Shown here: one piece after another, positions 9,313 through 19,029 of the stretch
Numbering within the stretch: position 1 is the stretch's first letter
Layout: every line of letters starts with the position of its first letter
Source of the DNA: Candidatus Altimarinota bacterium
GTDB taxonomy: Bacteria > Patescibacteriota > Gracilibacteria > UBA4473
Length of the DNA: 64,000 nucleotides
Assembly: GCA_018608565.1 (NCBI GenBank)
Contig: JABAZT010000028.1
Span: 1 to 64,000 of the forward strand
Direction: 5' to 3'
The notes under the pieces: model-generated
The model's input: only the letters and a program-made list of their open reading frames with translations
What the model was told of the DNA's origin: nothing
The model's database searches: none
Translations under genes and position numbers: made by a program

Positions 9313-10908
9313 ATGGCACCATTACTTTTCATCGGACTTATTGGACTCTTGCTTGCACTCTCGGTGCGAACCCTTCTCTGGCATCTACAAAACTGGCAGA
9401 TCCGAGAATATAGACTTGATCGGATGTTCTCCTACCTGAGAACCAAACAAGGATTCTGGGGACTTTTTACACTTTGGTTTAAGCCAGGATTTCTTCCTCG
9501 ACCAAAACGAAGTGGTAGAATTATACTTATAGTCCTCATCACACTAGGACTTTTTTGTAGCATCACCTTTATTTTTATACACATCATCGAGTTTATACTT
9601 ACGTTCAATAGCCATATTGATAATCCAAAAAACTGCATCCAAGATATTTCACTTCCCGGATGCCAATTACTCACCAACTCAGACCTCTTTAATCTAAAGA
9701 ATAGTCTCCTAATAGCACTCACAATTGCACTACTTATCAACGAACGTCTCATCTGGATCTTTACGACTATTGGAGTTTTTCTTTCTGCTATCCCTGTAAA
9801 ATTCCAAAGAAAAAGAATCTTTGCCCATGCGAAACAGATCATCGATAATGCCCCCTCAAATATAACTAAAATTGGAATCTCTGGATCGTATGGAAAGTCC
9901 TCTACCAAAGAAATACTCTATCACCTACTTACTTCCGAATATGGAAAAGAGGCTGTTCTCTACAATGCTGAAAACAATAATAACGAACTCGCTATTGCTC
10001 GACTAATAATAGCCAATAAGGATTTCTTTAACTCAAAACAATCTAAAGTTTTCCTCTTTGAAACTGGCGCCTACAAACGTGGAGAAATCAAACAAATCAC
10101 CGACGTTGTACGACCTGAGATAGGTATACTAACAGGACTCAACGAACAACACATCGAGCTCTTCGGCTCTATCCGAAATATTCAACTCGCTGAATTTGAG
10201 CTTGCCGAAAGCTGTACAAAAAAAGTGTTCTTTAATGCTGACAGTGATCTTGCAGCTGAAATATTCGCTGATAAAGAAATCGAAGCCGTAAAAATCCCCA
10301 TCACCAAAACTGCGGCTCAAAATATAGAATCATCTGATCATGAGACTCTTTTTGATGTCTATGGTGAGCGATTTATGATTCCATGGCCTGGAGAATTTTT
10401 TGTCCAAAATGCACTCCTGGGGATAGAAACCGCACGAGAACTAGGTATCAGCCCTAAAAAACTGAAAGAATATCTTTCAAATATTGCTCCTCACAAGAGG
10501 GCTCTTCACTCAAAAACACTTACTATCTCAAACAATTCTATAAAAGTTTTATTTGATCTTTATTCTCAAAATCCAGATGGAACGCTTCGAGCGATTGATC
10601 ATCTCGCCCAATCTGAAGGACAAAAAATATTCATCGGAATGCCACTCCTAGAGCTTGGCACATATTCAAAACCAATTCATGAACAAATTTTTAGATCACT
10701 AAAAGATCTCAACGCCACGGTCTACTGGCTTAAAAAAGATCATCACAAGCTTGGGACTAAAATACTGGGAGAAAAATTTCACCTCATTAATCCCCGAAAA
10801 CCAAAAGACGTAACTAAAATTCAAGAACTATTAACTATCAACCATAAACCATCAGCCATCCTCCTCGAAGGTCGAATTCCTCAAAATATTCTAAATCTCT
10901 TCAAATAA
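9313..10908 (+). CDS. Mur ligase family protein, MurF-like, with N-terminal transmembrane segments
   Basis: P-loop GISGSYGKSSTKE, NAENNNNELAIARL, Mur ligase central/C-terminal organisation. Confidence 0.85.
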   Translation: MAPLLFIGLIGLLLALSVRTLLWHLQNWQIREYRLDRMFSYLRTKQGFWGLFTLWFKPGFLPRPKRSGRIILIVLITLGLFCSITFIFIHIIEFILTFNSHIDNPKNCIQDISLPGCQLLTNSDLFNLKNSLLIALTIALLINERLIWIFTTIGVFLSAIPVKFQRKRIFAHAKQIIDNAPSNITKIGISGSYGKSSTKEILYHLLTSEYGKEAVLYNAENNNNELAIARLIIANKDFFNSKQSKVFLFETGAYKRGEIKQITDVVRPEIGILTGLNEQHIELFGSIRNIQLAEFELAESCTKKVFFNADSDLAAEIFADKEIEAVKIPITKTAAQNIESSDHETLFDVYGERFMIPWPGEFFVQNALLGIETARELGISPKKLKEYLSNIAPHKRALHSKTLTISNNSIKVLFDLYSQNPDGTLRAIDHLAQSEGQKIFIGMPLLELGTYSKPIHEQIFRSLKDLNATVYWLKKDHHKLGTKILGEKFHLINPRKPKDVTKIQELLTINHKPSAILLEGRIPQNILNLFK

Positions 10909-12095
10909 TGAAGAAGCTTCTTTCAAACCAAATCTCTCCCAACTTACTTTTATCAGATGCACTCTATCTCTGGGGACGACTTCCATTCATCTGGAGAAAG
11001 AAACAATTGGATTTTTCATCTGAGCTTCAAACCGAAAATTACCTTCTGACAAATTCGGCTAGAACGGCACTAGCGCTTATTATCCAACATATGAAAATTT
11101 CTAAGCATAAAACGATTGGAATTCCTGCATTTTGTTGCTCGGTTATGGCGACGCCGTTTCTTACGGCTGGATATCAGATCCAATGGCTTGATACAGATAA
11201 AAACGGACTGATCGATCCATCTGAAGTAACGAAATATACTAATACCCTCGGAGCCGTCCTCATTCCTCATATATTTGGACAACTTGCACCCGTCTCTGAA
11301 ATCGTAGACATCTGTAAATCTGCTGAAATTATAACGATCGAGGATTGCGCGCATCACATCCCTCCTTGTCAAAGGGTGCCTGGGGGGGATTTACTCACAG
11401 ACTATCGTATATATTCATTTGGACGAGAAAAAGTCCTCTCTTGCGTCTCTGGTGGTGCACTTGTATGGAACAACAAATCAATCTTAATTTCTCCCCTTGT
11501 TAAGGGGGAGGCAGAGGGGGTTTTGTCTAGACCAAAAACAACCTGGACTCTCGCTCATATGCTTCAACCCCTCATCTATTCACTCGCTCTTCCTTGGTGG
11601 TATCAAGGTGGGAAAATTATTCCGAGCGTTGCACAGAAACTCAAACTACTCCCAAAAGCCGTTACTCCATCTGAGAAAAAAGGAGTCGAAGATTTTCCAC
11701 AATCTACGCTCCCCTACCCCCTCCAAAAACTCCTCAAACGGCAATGGAGAAAACATACAAAAACTTTTTCTCATAGACAAGAAATAGCAAAATCATGGAA
11801 CGAAAAATTATCCAAAATTTATCCACAATCAGAAATAATAATTCCTCCAAATTCTCTGCGAGTAATTTTAAAACTCCCTAACCTCTCAAAGAAAGATGAG
11901 TTGATGCAATACTACAAACAAAAAGGCCTGCTACTCAATGACTGGGATGGAGTGCCAATTAGTCCTCCTGGATTAAATTTAGAGAAATTTGGATACAGTC
12001 TTGGACAGTGCCCAAACGCAGAACAATACGCCCAATCACAGATTACATTTCCGACGAGTATGAGGGTTAAAGAGAAATATTTGAAGAAACTATAA
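10908..12095 (+). CDS. DegT/DnrJ/EryC1/StrS-family aminotransferase
   Basis: LTNSARTALALIIQ, GAVLIPHIFGQLAPVSEI, TIEDCAHH, YSFGREKVLSCVSGGALV. Confidence 0.85.
   Translation: MKKLLSNQISPNLLLSDALYLWGRLPFIWRKKQLDFSSELQTENYLLTNSARTALALIIQHMKISKHKTIGIPAFCCSVMATPFLTAGYQIQWLDTDKNGLIDPSEVTKYTNTLGAVLIPHIFGQLAPVSEIVDICKSAEIITIEDCAHHIPPCQRVPGGDLLTDYRIYSFGREKVLSCVSGGALVWNNKSILISPLVKGEAEGVLSRPKTTWTLAHMLQPLIYSLALPWWYQGGKIIPSVAQKLKLLPKAVTPSEKKGVEDFPQSTLPYPLQKLLKRQWRKHTKTFSHRQEIAKSWNEKLSKIYPQSEIIIPPNSLRVILKLPNLSKKDELMQYYKQKGLLLNDWDGVPISPPGLNLEKFGYSLGQCPNAEQYAQSQITFPTSMRVKEKYLKKL
11360..11392. repeat. GC-rich palindrome-like element in frame within the DegT-family CDS (element A)
   Basis: ccctccttgtcaaagggtgcctgggggggat, compositionally distinct from the surrounding gene. 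Confidence 0.55.
11489..11524. repeat. GC-rich palindromic element in frame within the DegT-family CDS (element B)
   Basis: ttctccccttgttaagggggaggcagagggggtttt with stem CTCCCCTT/AAGGGG(G)AG; encodes ISPLVKGEAEGVL. Confidence 0.75.
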
Positions 12096-12758
12096 TTCTT
12101 TTACCATCAAGAGACTTGGTGCTTTGTCTGGTGAGACACCCGTCACTATATCTAAAACTTTATACCCAGCACCTAGAAATAACTCTGCTGAATAAGATCC
12201 AGTCCATGCATGAGTATAAATAGTTGTATGTTTACTTTTTTTTGCTTGAATCTCCCAATGAGACAAAAGATGATTCCCACCCCCCTGAACCGAAGAGAAA
12301 ACAAGCGGAATATATCCTGAATTATCAAGATCATGAATTTCAACTTCGGGAGAAAAATCCTCAACCTTATCAATAAAGTGTTCCAACATCGAGTAAGCAA
12401 TAACCCCATTAACATGCCCTTCGGATTCTAGAGTAAGAGCGTTACTTGAACTACAAACTTGGAAAACTACTTCTGAAAAACCTTTCTGCATTGCATAAAG
12501 GGCATTTAATCGTGGCCCCCTTTTTTGAAACAAGTCATCTGACTTAGTAAGTATACTAAACTTATCAGACAACTCAGTAGTCCCTGACTCTCCATTAACT
12601 TTAATTTTTCTCAATAGATCCTTCAAACGTTGATTTCTATTAAAATAGAGAGGAATTTCCTCCGGATTCCCCTCTCCACCAAAAAATTCTTCTATCTGTC
12701 TATTTAAACCATCTTTATCTCTTTCCTCATATGGTCTAATTTCAAAATTATATCCCAT
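12090..12758 (-). CDS. GNAT-like acetyltransferase (putative)
   Basis: YNFEIRPYEERDKDGL N-terminus and GSYSAELFLGAGYKVLD late motif resemble GNAT. Confidence 0.5.
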   Translation of the reverse strand: MGYNFEIRPYEERDKDGLNRQIEEFFGGEGNPEEIPLYFNRNQRLKDLLRKIKVNGESGTTELSDKFSILTKSDDLFQKRGPRLNALYAMQKGFSEVVFQVCSSSNALTLESEGHVNGVIAYSMLEHFIDKVEDFSPEVEIHDLDNSGYIPLVFSSVQGGGNHLLSHWEIQAKKSKHTTIYTHAWTGSYSAELFLGAGYKVLDIVTGVSPDKAPSLLMVKEL

Positions 12759-12804
12759 ACACCACTAATAACTCTCCTGCTCAAAAAGTCAATTAGCATT
12801 AGGC

Positions 12805-14142
12805 TTACTTACTAAACTCCTGATAAAATGCCTTTACGGTCTCAATCCCTTTGAAAAACCCATCCACACTCAAATGCTCATCTGGCGCATGAATTGCATC
12901 TGACTCAAGTCCAAACCCAAGTAATATGACCGGCAAACCTAATTCTTCTTCAAAATACGAAACAATTGGAATACTTCCCCCGGTTCTCACTGGAGAAGGA
13001 ACTTTCCCATACCCAGACTCTATGGCTTTAGATGCTGCACGAAATCCAGGACTATCTAGATCTGTAACCCAAGGCTTACTCACACCACAATATCTCAAAT
13101 TGTATTCCACCGACTTTGGCATTTTTTGTTTTACATAATCATTGATCAAATTTTGTGTTCTAAATGGATCTTGTCCCTTTGCCAACCGAAAACTAAATTT
13201 AGCCTCTGCACTTGATGGAATAACGGTTTTCGTCCCCTCCTCCATATATCCCCCGACAATTCCATGCACATCAAATGATGGCCAATAGCCTGTTTTCTCC
13301 AAGAAACTGACTCTTGGATCTCCCAAGAAATCTATCTCCCCTATATCACTCCCAAATGCCTCAATATCAAATGGAATCTGTGATATCTGCACACTTTCCT
13401 GAAGACTCACCATATCCAGATCATCATAAAACCCTGGAATCAAAATCCGTCCGTCCTCTCCCTGCATTCCTCCTAAAAATTGATTTAGAATATTGAGTGG
13501 GTTTATAACCGCGCCCCCATAAACCCCTGAATGCATATCTCGCTTGGCCCCCTTTACCAGTAACTGGAAATAGGCGATTCCTCGCATCCCTACATCAATA
13601 GTTGGGTCTTCATAGCTCAACATACCCGTATCGGATATCAAGCATATATCAGCACTCAGCATGTCCTTGTATTCATCACAGAAAATCTCCAAATTTCCAG
13701 CATAGGCTTCTTCTTCTCCCTCAATAACAAATTTCACATTACAGCACAGCGAGTTTTCCTCTATCATTTCCTCCACCGCCTTCATCTGGATAAAGGCCTG
13801 CCCCTTGTCATCACTCGCTCCACGCGCATAAACCTTCCCATTTCGAATCTCAGGCTCAAAGGCTGGATTTGTCCATTCGTTTGCTGGATCTGCCGGCTGC
13901 ACATCATAGTGCCCGTAGACAAGAATCGTTGGAAGTTTTGGATCAATTATTTTTTCGGCATATACGATAGGATTTCCAGCGGTTTTATAAGCTTTTACTT
14001 TATCTAACCCAATTGAGTTAAAATATCCTTCCACCCAATCAGCACCAGCCACACAAGCTGAAAAATACTTTGGATCAGTGCTTATTGATGGAATAGCTAA
14101 AAATTCAAATAATTGTTCGAGTGTTTTTTCTTTATTTTTCAT
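12805..14142 (-). CDS. M20-family dipeptidase
   Basis: VYGHYDVQPADPANEW, YARGASDDKGQ, VIEGEEEAYAGN, MHSGVYGGAV, VRTGGSIPIV. Confidence 0.93.
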   Translation of the reverse strand: MKNKEKTLEQLFEFLAIPSISTDPKYFSACVAGADWVEGYFNSIGLDKVKAYKTAGNPIVYAEKIIDPKLPTILVYGHYDVQPADPANEWTNPAFEPEIRNGKVYARGASDDKGQAFIQMKAVEEMIEENSLCCNVKFVIEGEEEAYAGNLEIFCDEYKDMLSADICLISDTGMLSYEDPTIDVGMRGIAYFQLLVKGAKRDMHSGVYGGAVINPLNILNQFLGGMQGEDGRILIPGFYDDLDMVSLQESVQISQIPFDIEAFGSDIGEIDFLGDPRVSFLEKTGYWPSFDVHGIVGGYMEEGTKTVIPSSAEAKFSFRLAKGQDPFRTQNLINDYVKQKMPKSVEYNLRYCGVSKPWVTDLDSPGFRAASKAIESGYGKVPSPVRTGGSIPIVSYFEEELGLPVILLGFGLESDAIHAPDEHLSVDGFFKGIETVKAFYQEFSK

Positions 14143-14179
14143 TGATTTGATTCTCCTCTCAAAATAAAGTTCGTCAATA

Positions 14180-14788
14180 CTAATCCAGAGTCAACTCTAA
14201 CATCTGAGCTCCTTCAAATGAAGAAACATCTGAATATCTCCTCAATACAGAATCCCTAGAATCTCTATAGGTAACAGACTTAAATCCAATTTTTTTCATC
14301 AAGTCCGACGAATAAGATCCCCCCCAGACGACTACGTATATTTTTTTTATTCCTCGATCTTTTGCGATTCCTATTCGCTCCATGGTCAATTTTGTTCCAA
14401 TCCCACAACGATTATACTCCTCTGCTGGATCCCTTATGGCAATTGTAAGAAACATGCTGGGAACTACTAAATCAACTCCATCCGCTCGATACCTTGACAC
14501 CATTTCATCCTCCAAATCATCAAGGATATTAAATCCTGATACTCCTAAAAGCTCATCATTGAATGTTAAAACTAATCCTTCATCCGAGAAATTAGGACTT
14601 ACAATCCTCGTTACCTGCTCTACAAATGAAGTTTTTATAAATGCTAAATTTAATTCTGCTTGTTTTCGATCTACTCCATTATATATTGGAAACTTATCTG
14701 GATCATCAAATGTATTATAAATAATGTCCAACAAGTCATCAAAATCTGTTTCTATTGGCGGTCTAATATCAACACTCATCAACGACAC
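14180..14788 (-). CDS. GNAT-family acetyltransferase
   Basis: RDPAEEYNRCGIGTKLTMERIGIAKDRGIKKIYVVVWGGSYSSDLMKKIGFKSV. Confidence 0.75.
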   Translation of the reverse strand: MSLMSVDIRPPIETDFDDLLDIIYNTFDDPDKFPIYNGVDRKQAELNLAFIKTSFVEQVTRIVSPNFSDEGLVLTFNDELLGVSGFNILDDLEDEMVSRYRADGVDLVVPSMFLTIAIRDPAEEYNRCGIGTKLTMERIGIAKDRGIKKIYVVVWGGSYSSDLMKKIGFKSVTYRDSRDSVLRRYSDVSSFEGAQMLELTLD

Positions 14789-14859
14789 AATAAAATATTA
14801 CAGAATAATTGCAATTATTTTGAATTCTGTTTTTGTACCCAATACATAAAGTGGGAACT

Positions 14860-15918
14860 ATGAAAGTAGAAATAAAACAAATCACCGCCTCAGAACTTCA
14901 AACTTTTTATAAAAATTTTGAAAACGAAAAAACTTTTCTTCAATCAGGAACTTATGGTCAGTGGCGAGAATCCATCGGTGAAACTATTTTTTACTATGGG
15001 GTTTTTGAGGATCAGAAACTAATCGGAACGGCGTTGTTTCAGAAAATAAAATCAAGGTTCAAAACCTATCTACATTGTCCTCATGGACCACTGATCGGAC
15101 TACATAGACATAACCCACAAGCCAAAGACACCATCTGGGAAATGTTCCTATCAGCCTATAAGAAACTAGGGAAAACTGAAAAATGTGACCTAATTCGGAT
15201 ATCTCCTATTCAAAGAGAAATACTGATTCAAAATCAAGATAAACCAATCATAAACCCGCTCAAGAAGACACTTCATAAATGCAGATTTACCCCAGCTGCA
15301 ACACATCTAATAAATCCTGAATTGACTTGGGTATTGGATATTGATCGTCCTCTAGAAGATGTTCTCAAGACGATGAAAAAATCAACAAGATACGAGATCA
15401 ACCGAATTGAAAAATGTGGCATAAAAGTTTCTCATGGAAATGCTGATACTGATCTCGATGTATTTTGGGAACTCCATAGCGAAACGGTAAAACGGCAGGG
15501 ATTTGTTCCATTCCCTCGATCACAGACAGAAAAACAACTAAAAGCTTTTGGAGATAACTGTTTTATTTTCAATGCCGAAATTGAACAAAAAAATTACTCA
15601 AGCTCGATCATCATATTTGACGACAATGCTGGATACTATCATCAAGGTGCTTCCACCTACTGCAAGCTCCCCTGCTCTCATGCAACACTTTGGGAAGCTA
15701 TTAAATTTGCTCAGGAACGAGGATGCAAAGAATTTAATTTTTGGGGCGTTTCTCCTGAAGAAAATAAAAAACATCCGTGGCATGGACTCTCTAAGTTCAA
15801 ACGAGGATTTGGTGGTGTCGAAAGAGAATATATCCACGTCCATGATTTTGAGATAACACCTAAGGCCAAACTTAATCGACTCATCGAATGGCATCGAAAG
15901 CGAAAACGGAAATATTAA
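14860..15918 (+). CDS. FemAB-like peptidoglycan-bridge aminoacyltransferase (lipid II transferase family)
   Basis: FemAB/FemX pattern: MKKSTRYEINRIEKCGIKVSHG, YYHQGAS, LWEAIKFAQERGCKEFNFWGV, FKRGFGG. Confidence 0.88.
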   Translation: MKVEIKQITASELQTFYKNFENEKTFLQSGTYGQWRESIGETIFYYGVFEDQKLIGTALFQKIKSRFKTYLHCPHGPLIGLHRHNPQAKDTIWEMFLSAYKKLGKTEKCDLIRISPIQREILIQNQDKPIINPLKKTLHKCRFTPAATHLINPELTWVLDIDRPLEDVLKTMKKSTRYEINRIEKCGIKVSHGNADTDLDVFWELHSETVKRQGFVPFPRSQTEKQLKAFGDNCFIFNAEIEQKNYSSSIIIFDDNAGYYHQGASTYCKLPCSHATLWEAIKFAQERGCKEFNFWGVSPEENKKHPWHGLSKFKRGFGGVEREYIHVHDFEITPKAKLNRLIEWHRKRKRKY

Positions 15919-16511
15919 AGATCCCTGCCCTCTATCCAGGTAGTTATCAAGTATGCTGCATACTCGGGTAAAAAACTAAGATCAGTTGATCTAGCCCAAA
16001 CGTGACTTTCTGCAGGAGATTCATACGGACCAGCTACCCCCAAATCAATAAGTCGATCCCAAACCGCGACTGCATTCATTCTTTCTCCAGCCTCTGAAGG
16101 CTCTGTTTTAGTAATAAACTTAGATTTTGGAAAACTCAGAAGAGGGTATACATACGTAGCGATCCCAACTCCAACACCACGAATTGCAGAATCTAATCCC
16201 ACAGCTGAATCAATCTCCAAATACCCAGACCTAAGTGGAAAAATATCCCATATCTTTCGTCTTCCATCACCGTCCTCCGAATCTAAAGGTCGAATAAATA
16301 CAGAACCTTCATTATCACTATTCGGCTCAATTTTTACCTGAGCCAGGCGCTCCACTCCAATAACCCGTTCTAAAAAAAATCCAATTGCTGCCACAAGTTC
16401 TTCATGTAGTTCCTCTTTTAACTCAAACTGTTCATTGGCTTTTACTCGAAATCCAGGATGATTATCCCAAAATACTTCAGCCAACTGTCTTCTTCCAAGT
16501 CTATCGCACAT
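15915..16511 (-). CDS. Hypothetical protein (198 aa)
   Basis: Long uninterrupted ORF. Confidence 0.65.
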   Translation of the reverse strand: MCDRLGRRQLAEVFWDNHPGFRVKANEQFELKEELHEELVAAIGFFLERVIGVERLAQVKIEPNSDNEGSVFIRPLDSEDGDGRRKIWDIFPLRSGYLEIDSAVGLDSAIRGVGVGIATYVYPLLSFPKSKFITKTEPSEAGERMNAVAVWDRLIDLGVAGPYESPAESHVWARSTDLSFLPEYAAYLITTWIEGRDL

Positions 16512-16612
16512 AAGTATAAAATAGCCACTAATTATGAATTGTAAAGTTTCATAAAAAACAAAAAAGACTAGGTTCTTAAATGCGTAACTGCTTAGATTCT
16601 AAATTATCCCCT

Positions 16613-16915
16613 ATGCCAAAAGTAACTATCAAAAACTCCCAAGGAGACGACCAAGGAACATTTACGGCTGATCCGACCCAATCGGTTGGAACTCACGCTC
16701 AAGAAGAAGGAATCGCTATCCCCTTCTCTTGTGGTGTTGGAGCTTGTCGAACGTGTGTCGCTACGGTTAATACCGGAATGGAACATCTCGACCAAGAAGC
16801 CGTAGGCCCAAAACATATCGAAACCGAAGACAATGAAATCCTCACTTGTATCTGTGGAGTCAAACCAGACGCCCCAAAAGGTTGTTGTATCGAAATACAA
16901 GCCGAGAATTTATAG
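16613..16915 (+). CDS. 2Fe-2S ferredoxin
   Basis: IPFSCGVGACRTCVATVNTG... CICGVKP plant-type 2Fe-2S Cys pattern. Confidence 0.93.
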   Translation: MPKVTIKNSQGDDQGTFTADPTQSVGTHAQEEGIAIPFSCGVGACRTCVATVNTGMEHLDQEAVGPKHIETEDNEILTCICGVKPDAPKGCCIEIQAENL

Positions 16916-16923
16916 TAATATTC

Positions 16924-18819
16924 TTAGGTCACAGTCCCTTCTGAATCCTTTTTGACCCAATGGGATTTTCCTTTTTTTGCTAAGGCTAATTCTGCAAGCT
17001 TCAACTGTCCAGGACTAAAGTTTTCCTGGGCTTTTGATTGTGTAATCTTAATAGCTGCCGTAGTTCCCTTGTCTTTAAGCATATCCATACCACTCTCAAA
17101 TACTTGTGAAGCGGCTGCCCATTTGAGTGCGCCTTCCCCTGCGGCTCGGACTATGCTTTTTTGGACATAGGTTTCCCCTATATCGGTGGCTCCTTTCTTG
17201 GCTTTTTTCTGACTAAATCCAACTAACATTTGAGCTGCCTCTTTTTCTGTTAATTCCACCACCTCCGTCTTCGCTCCCTGTTTTATAGTGAGCTGCACGG
17301 TTCCGTCTTCTAGTGCTTTTTTGACGATAGTGGTTCCCTGAGTGGCGGCTTTTCCTGCTGATTTTGCAGCGGTACTGATTGCTTTTAGACTTGCTTGCTT
17401 TGCCACTCGTCTCATGAGAAAGGCTGCCGCCATCTTCCACCCCCATCTTCCAGCAATTTTGATCGCCGTTGCAACCGCGACGGATAGCCCTCCAGTGATA
17501 AATCCTCCTGCAATCCCTATAACCATAGGAATGTCTAGTGCGAGACTCACTCCTAGATCTGAGGCCTTAATCCAAAGAGGATCTCCGTTATTTTTTTTGA
17601 GCCGACGGAGAGCTCCGGGTGTCCCAAGAACAAAATCCTCTACTCCTGAATTGGCGATATTATCTTTGAGTCCGTCAAAATTTTTCTCTTCAATAAGTCC
17701 CCAAACGGCTTTTCGTCCAAGCTCCACAAAAGCAAACCTACCAGTTCTCCGAAGCTCCAACCCCTTGGCATGACCTGAACGCACTTGCTCACGAAATTGT
17801 GCCTGATATTTTGGACCTAATTCTTTAATCTCTTTTAAATGTTTTTGTACTTCTTGATTGAGATTTGCTATTTGTTTGGTCCCATCGCCTCCATTTGCAA
17901 ATGCAGCAGCTACATTAGTCAGTTTTTTCCCCTCCATGGCCGTGTTTATACCTCTGACGGCGGATTGTAGTTTGGCTGCGTGTGCAGGATTATCTCGTAT
18001 GAGATCTTCATAGGCTTGCTTACTTCGCTCTGCAGTTTGCTCTGCCTTATCTACATTTTCTCTGACAAATTCCTCTGTGTTTTCATAATGTTCGTGCACT
18101 TCCTCCGAAATCTCTGCCGTCTCTATGTATATCGCCACAGAGTTATGAAGATTTGGGTACTCAGCTAATAGATACGATCTAATCGCCCAAGCTTTTCCAT
18201 ATTCAAATAATCCTTCTTCCCCCTCTAGTATCTCCTCAACGGTATTAATTCGATAGTTTCCACTATCTGTTGGCTCTTCTTGGTAGTATTTGAGCGCTAT
18301 TTCCTCAATACGACCATGTATCGCTGATAATTCTACCTCTGCTCCTGCACCTTCATATTTTGATCCAATAAATGGGATCTTACTCATGTTTTTCCCTAGA
18401 TTCATAATCTCGCTATAGGCCCGATATGCCTCATCTTCCATCGCCAGAATTTCATCGACTCGTTCGACTGCTTTTGGATTCTTTCGTAGGATACGCTTCA
18501 TCTCACGAGCGGCACGAGTGATACTATATTTTGGATTTTCCTTGATATGAAGGATTTGTTGATTTAGCTGAGCCACTGTTTTATTTCGTTCGCTCGCTGT
18601 TTCAATATGTTTGTTGGATCTTGTGGTTTGATGTGCCAGCATGTCCCCCACTCTCACATCGTTGGCAAGTGCCTCAAATGCTTCAATAATCTCAGCCCGT
18701 ACTTCTTCTTTTTCTTCTGGAGTTTCTGCTGTCAATGCCGCAAGCTCCCCCTGAGCATCACCCAGAACATCTGTTCCATGAGTCAGTAGATTTTCGGCGG
18801 ACTGAGTATTGAGTACCAT
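16924..18819 (-). CDS. Hypothetical large protein, helical N-terminal part and Gly/Ala-rich hydrophobic C-terminal segment
   Basis: 631-aa ORF; hydrophobic segment LALDIPMVIGIAGGFITGGLSVAVATAIKIAG. Confidence 0.8.
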   Translation of the reverse strand: MVLNTQSAENLLTHGTDVLGDAQGELAALTAETPEEKEEVRAEIIEAFEALANDVRVGDMLAHQTTRSNKHIETASERNKTVAQLNQQILHIKENPKYSITRAAREMKRILRKNPKAVERVDEILAMEDEAYRAYSEIMNLGKNMSKIPFIGSKYEGAGAEVELSAIHGRIEEIALKYYQEEPTDSGNYRINTVEEILEGEEGLFEYGKAWAIRSYLLAEYPNLHNSVAIYIETAEISEEVHEHYENTEEFVRENVDKAEQTAERSKQAYEDLIRDNPAHAAKLQSAVRGINTAMEGKKLTNVAAAFANGGDGTKQIANLNQEVQKHLKEIKELGPKYQAQFREQVRSGHAKGLELRRTGRFAFVELGRKAVWGLIEEKNFDGLKDNIANSGVEDFVLGTPGALRRLKKNNGDPLWIKASDLGVSLALDIPMVIGIAGGFITGGLSVAVATAIKIAGRWGWKMAAAFLMRRVAKQASLKAISTAAKSAGKAATQGTTIVKKALEDGTVQLTIKQGAKTEVVELTEKEAAQMLVGFSQKKAKKGATDIGETYVQKSIVRAAGEGALKWAAASQVFESGMDMLKDKGTTAAIKITQSKAQENFSPGQLKLAELALAKKGKSHWVKKDSEGTVT

Positions 18820-18829
18820 TTTGTTTTAT

Positions 18830-19027
18830 TTATTCAATATTGTTTAACTCTTCATCAAATTGCTTTTCGAAGACTTCGAATTCTCGTCTTTCGTGATGAG
18901 TAATTTTTTTGTTCAATCTTTTTACTTCTTCTTCCGTCTTAATTCGACCACCAAACATACCCCGCCTTCCGCTCCCTCGACGAGAGCTGGACCAAAATCC
19001 CGAACGGCGATTTCTTGATCGTGGCAT
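18830..19027 (-). CDS. Small RG-rich basic protein with acidic helical tail
   Basis: MPRSRNRRSGFWSSSRRGSGRRGMFGGRIKTEEE..., packed between two co-directional long ORFs. Confidence 0.65.
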   Translation of the reverse strand: MPRSRNRRSGFWSSSRRGSGRRGMFGGRIKTEEEVKRLNKKITHHERREFEVFEKQFDEELNNIE

Positions 19028-19029
19028 AA

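Noticed and set aside
14800-14832. Palindrome AATAATTGCAATTATT with flanking ACAGAAT/ATTCTGT between divergent genes
   Set aside because: AT-rich and of a kind expected by chance at this base composition; not strong enough alone to call an operator or terminator.
17342-17773. Plus-strand ORFs opposite the 631-aa and 1174-aa genes
   Set aside because: Shadow ORFs; the minus-strand frames are longer and continuous.
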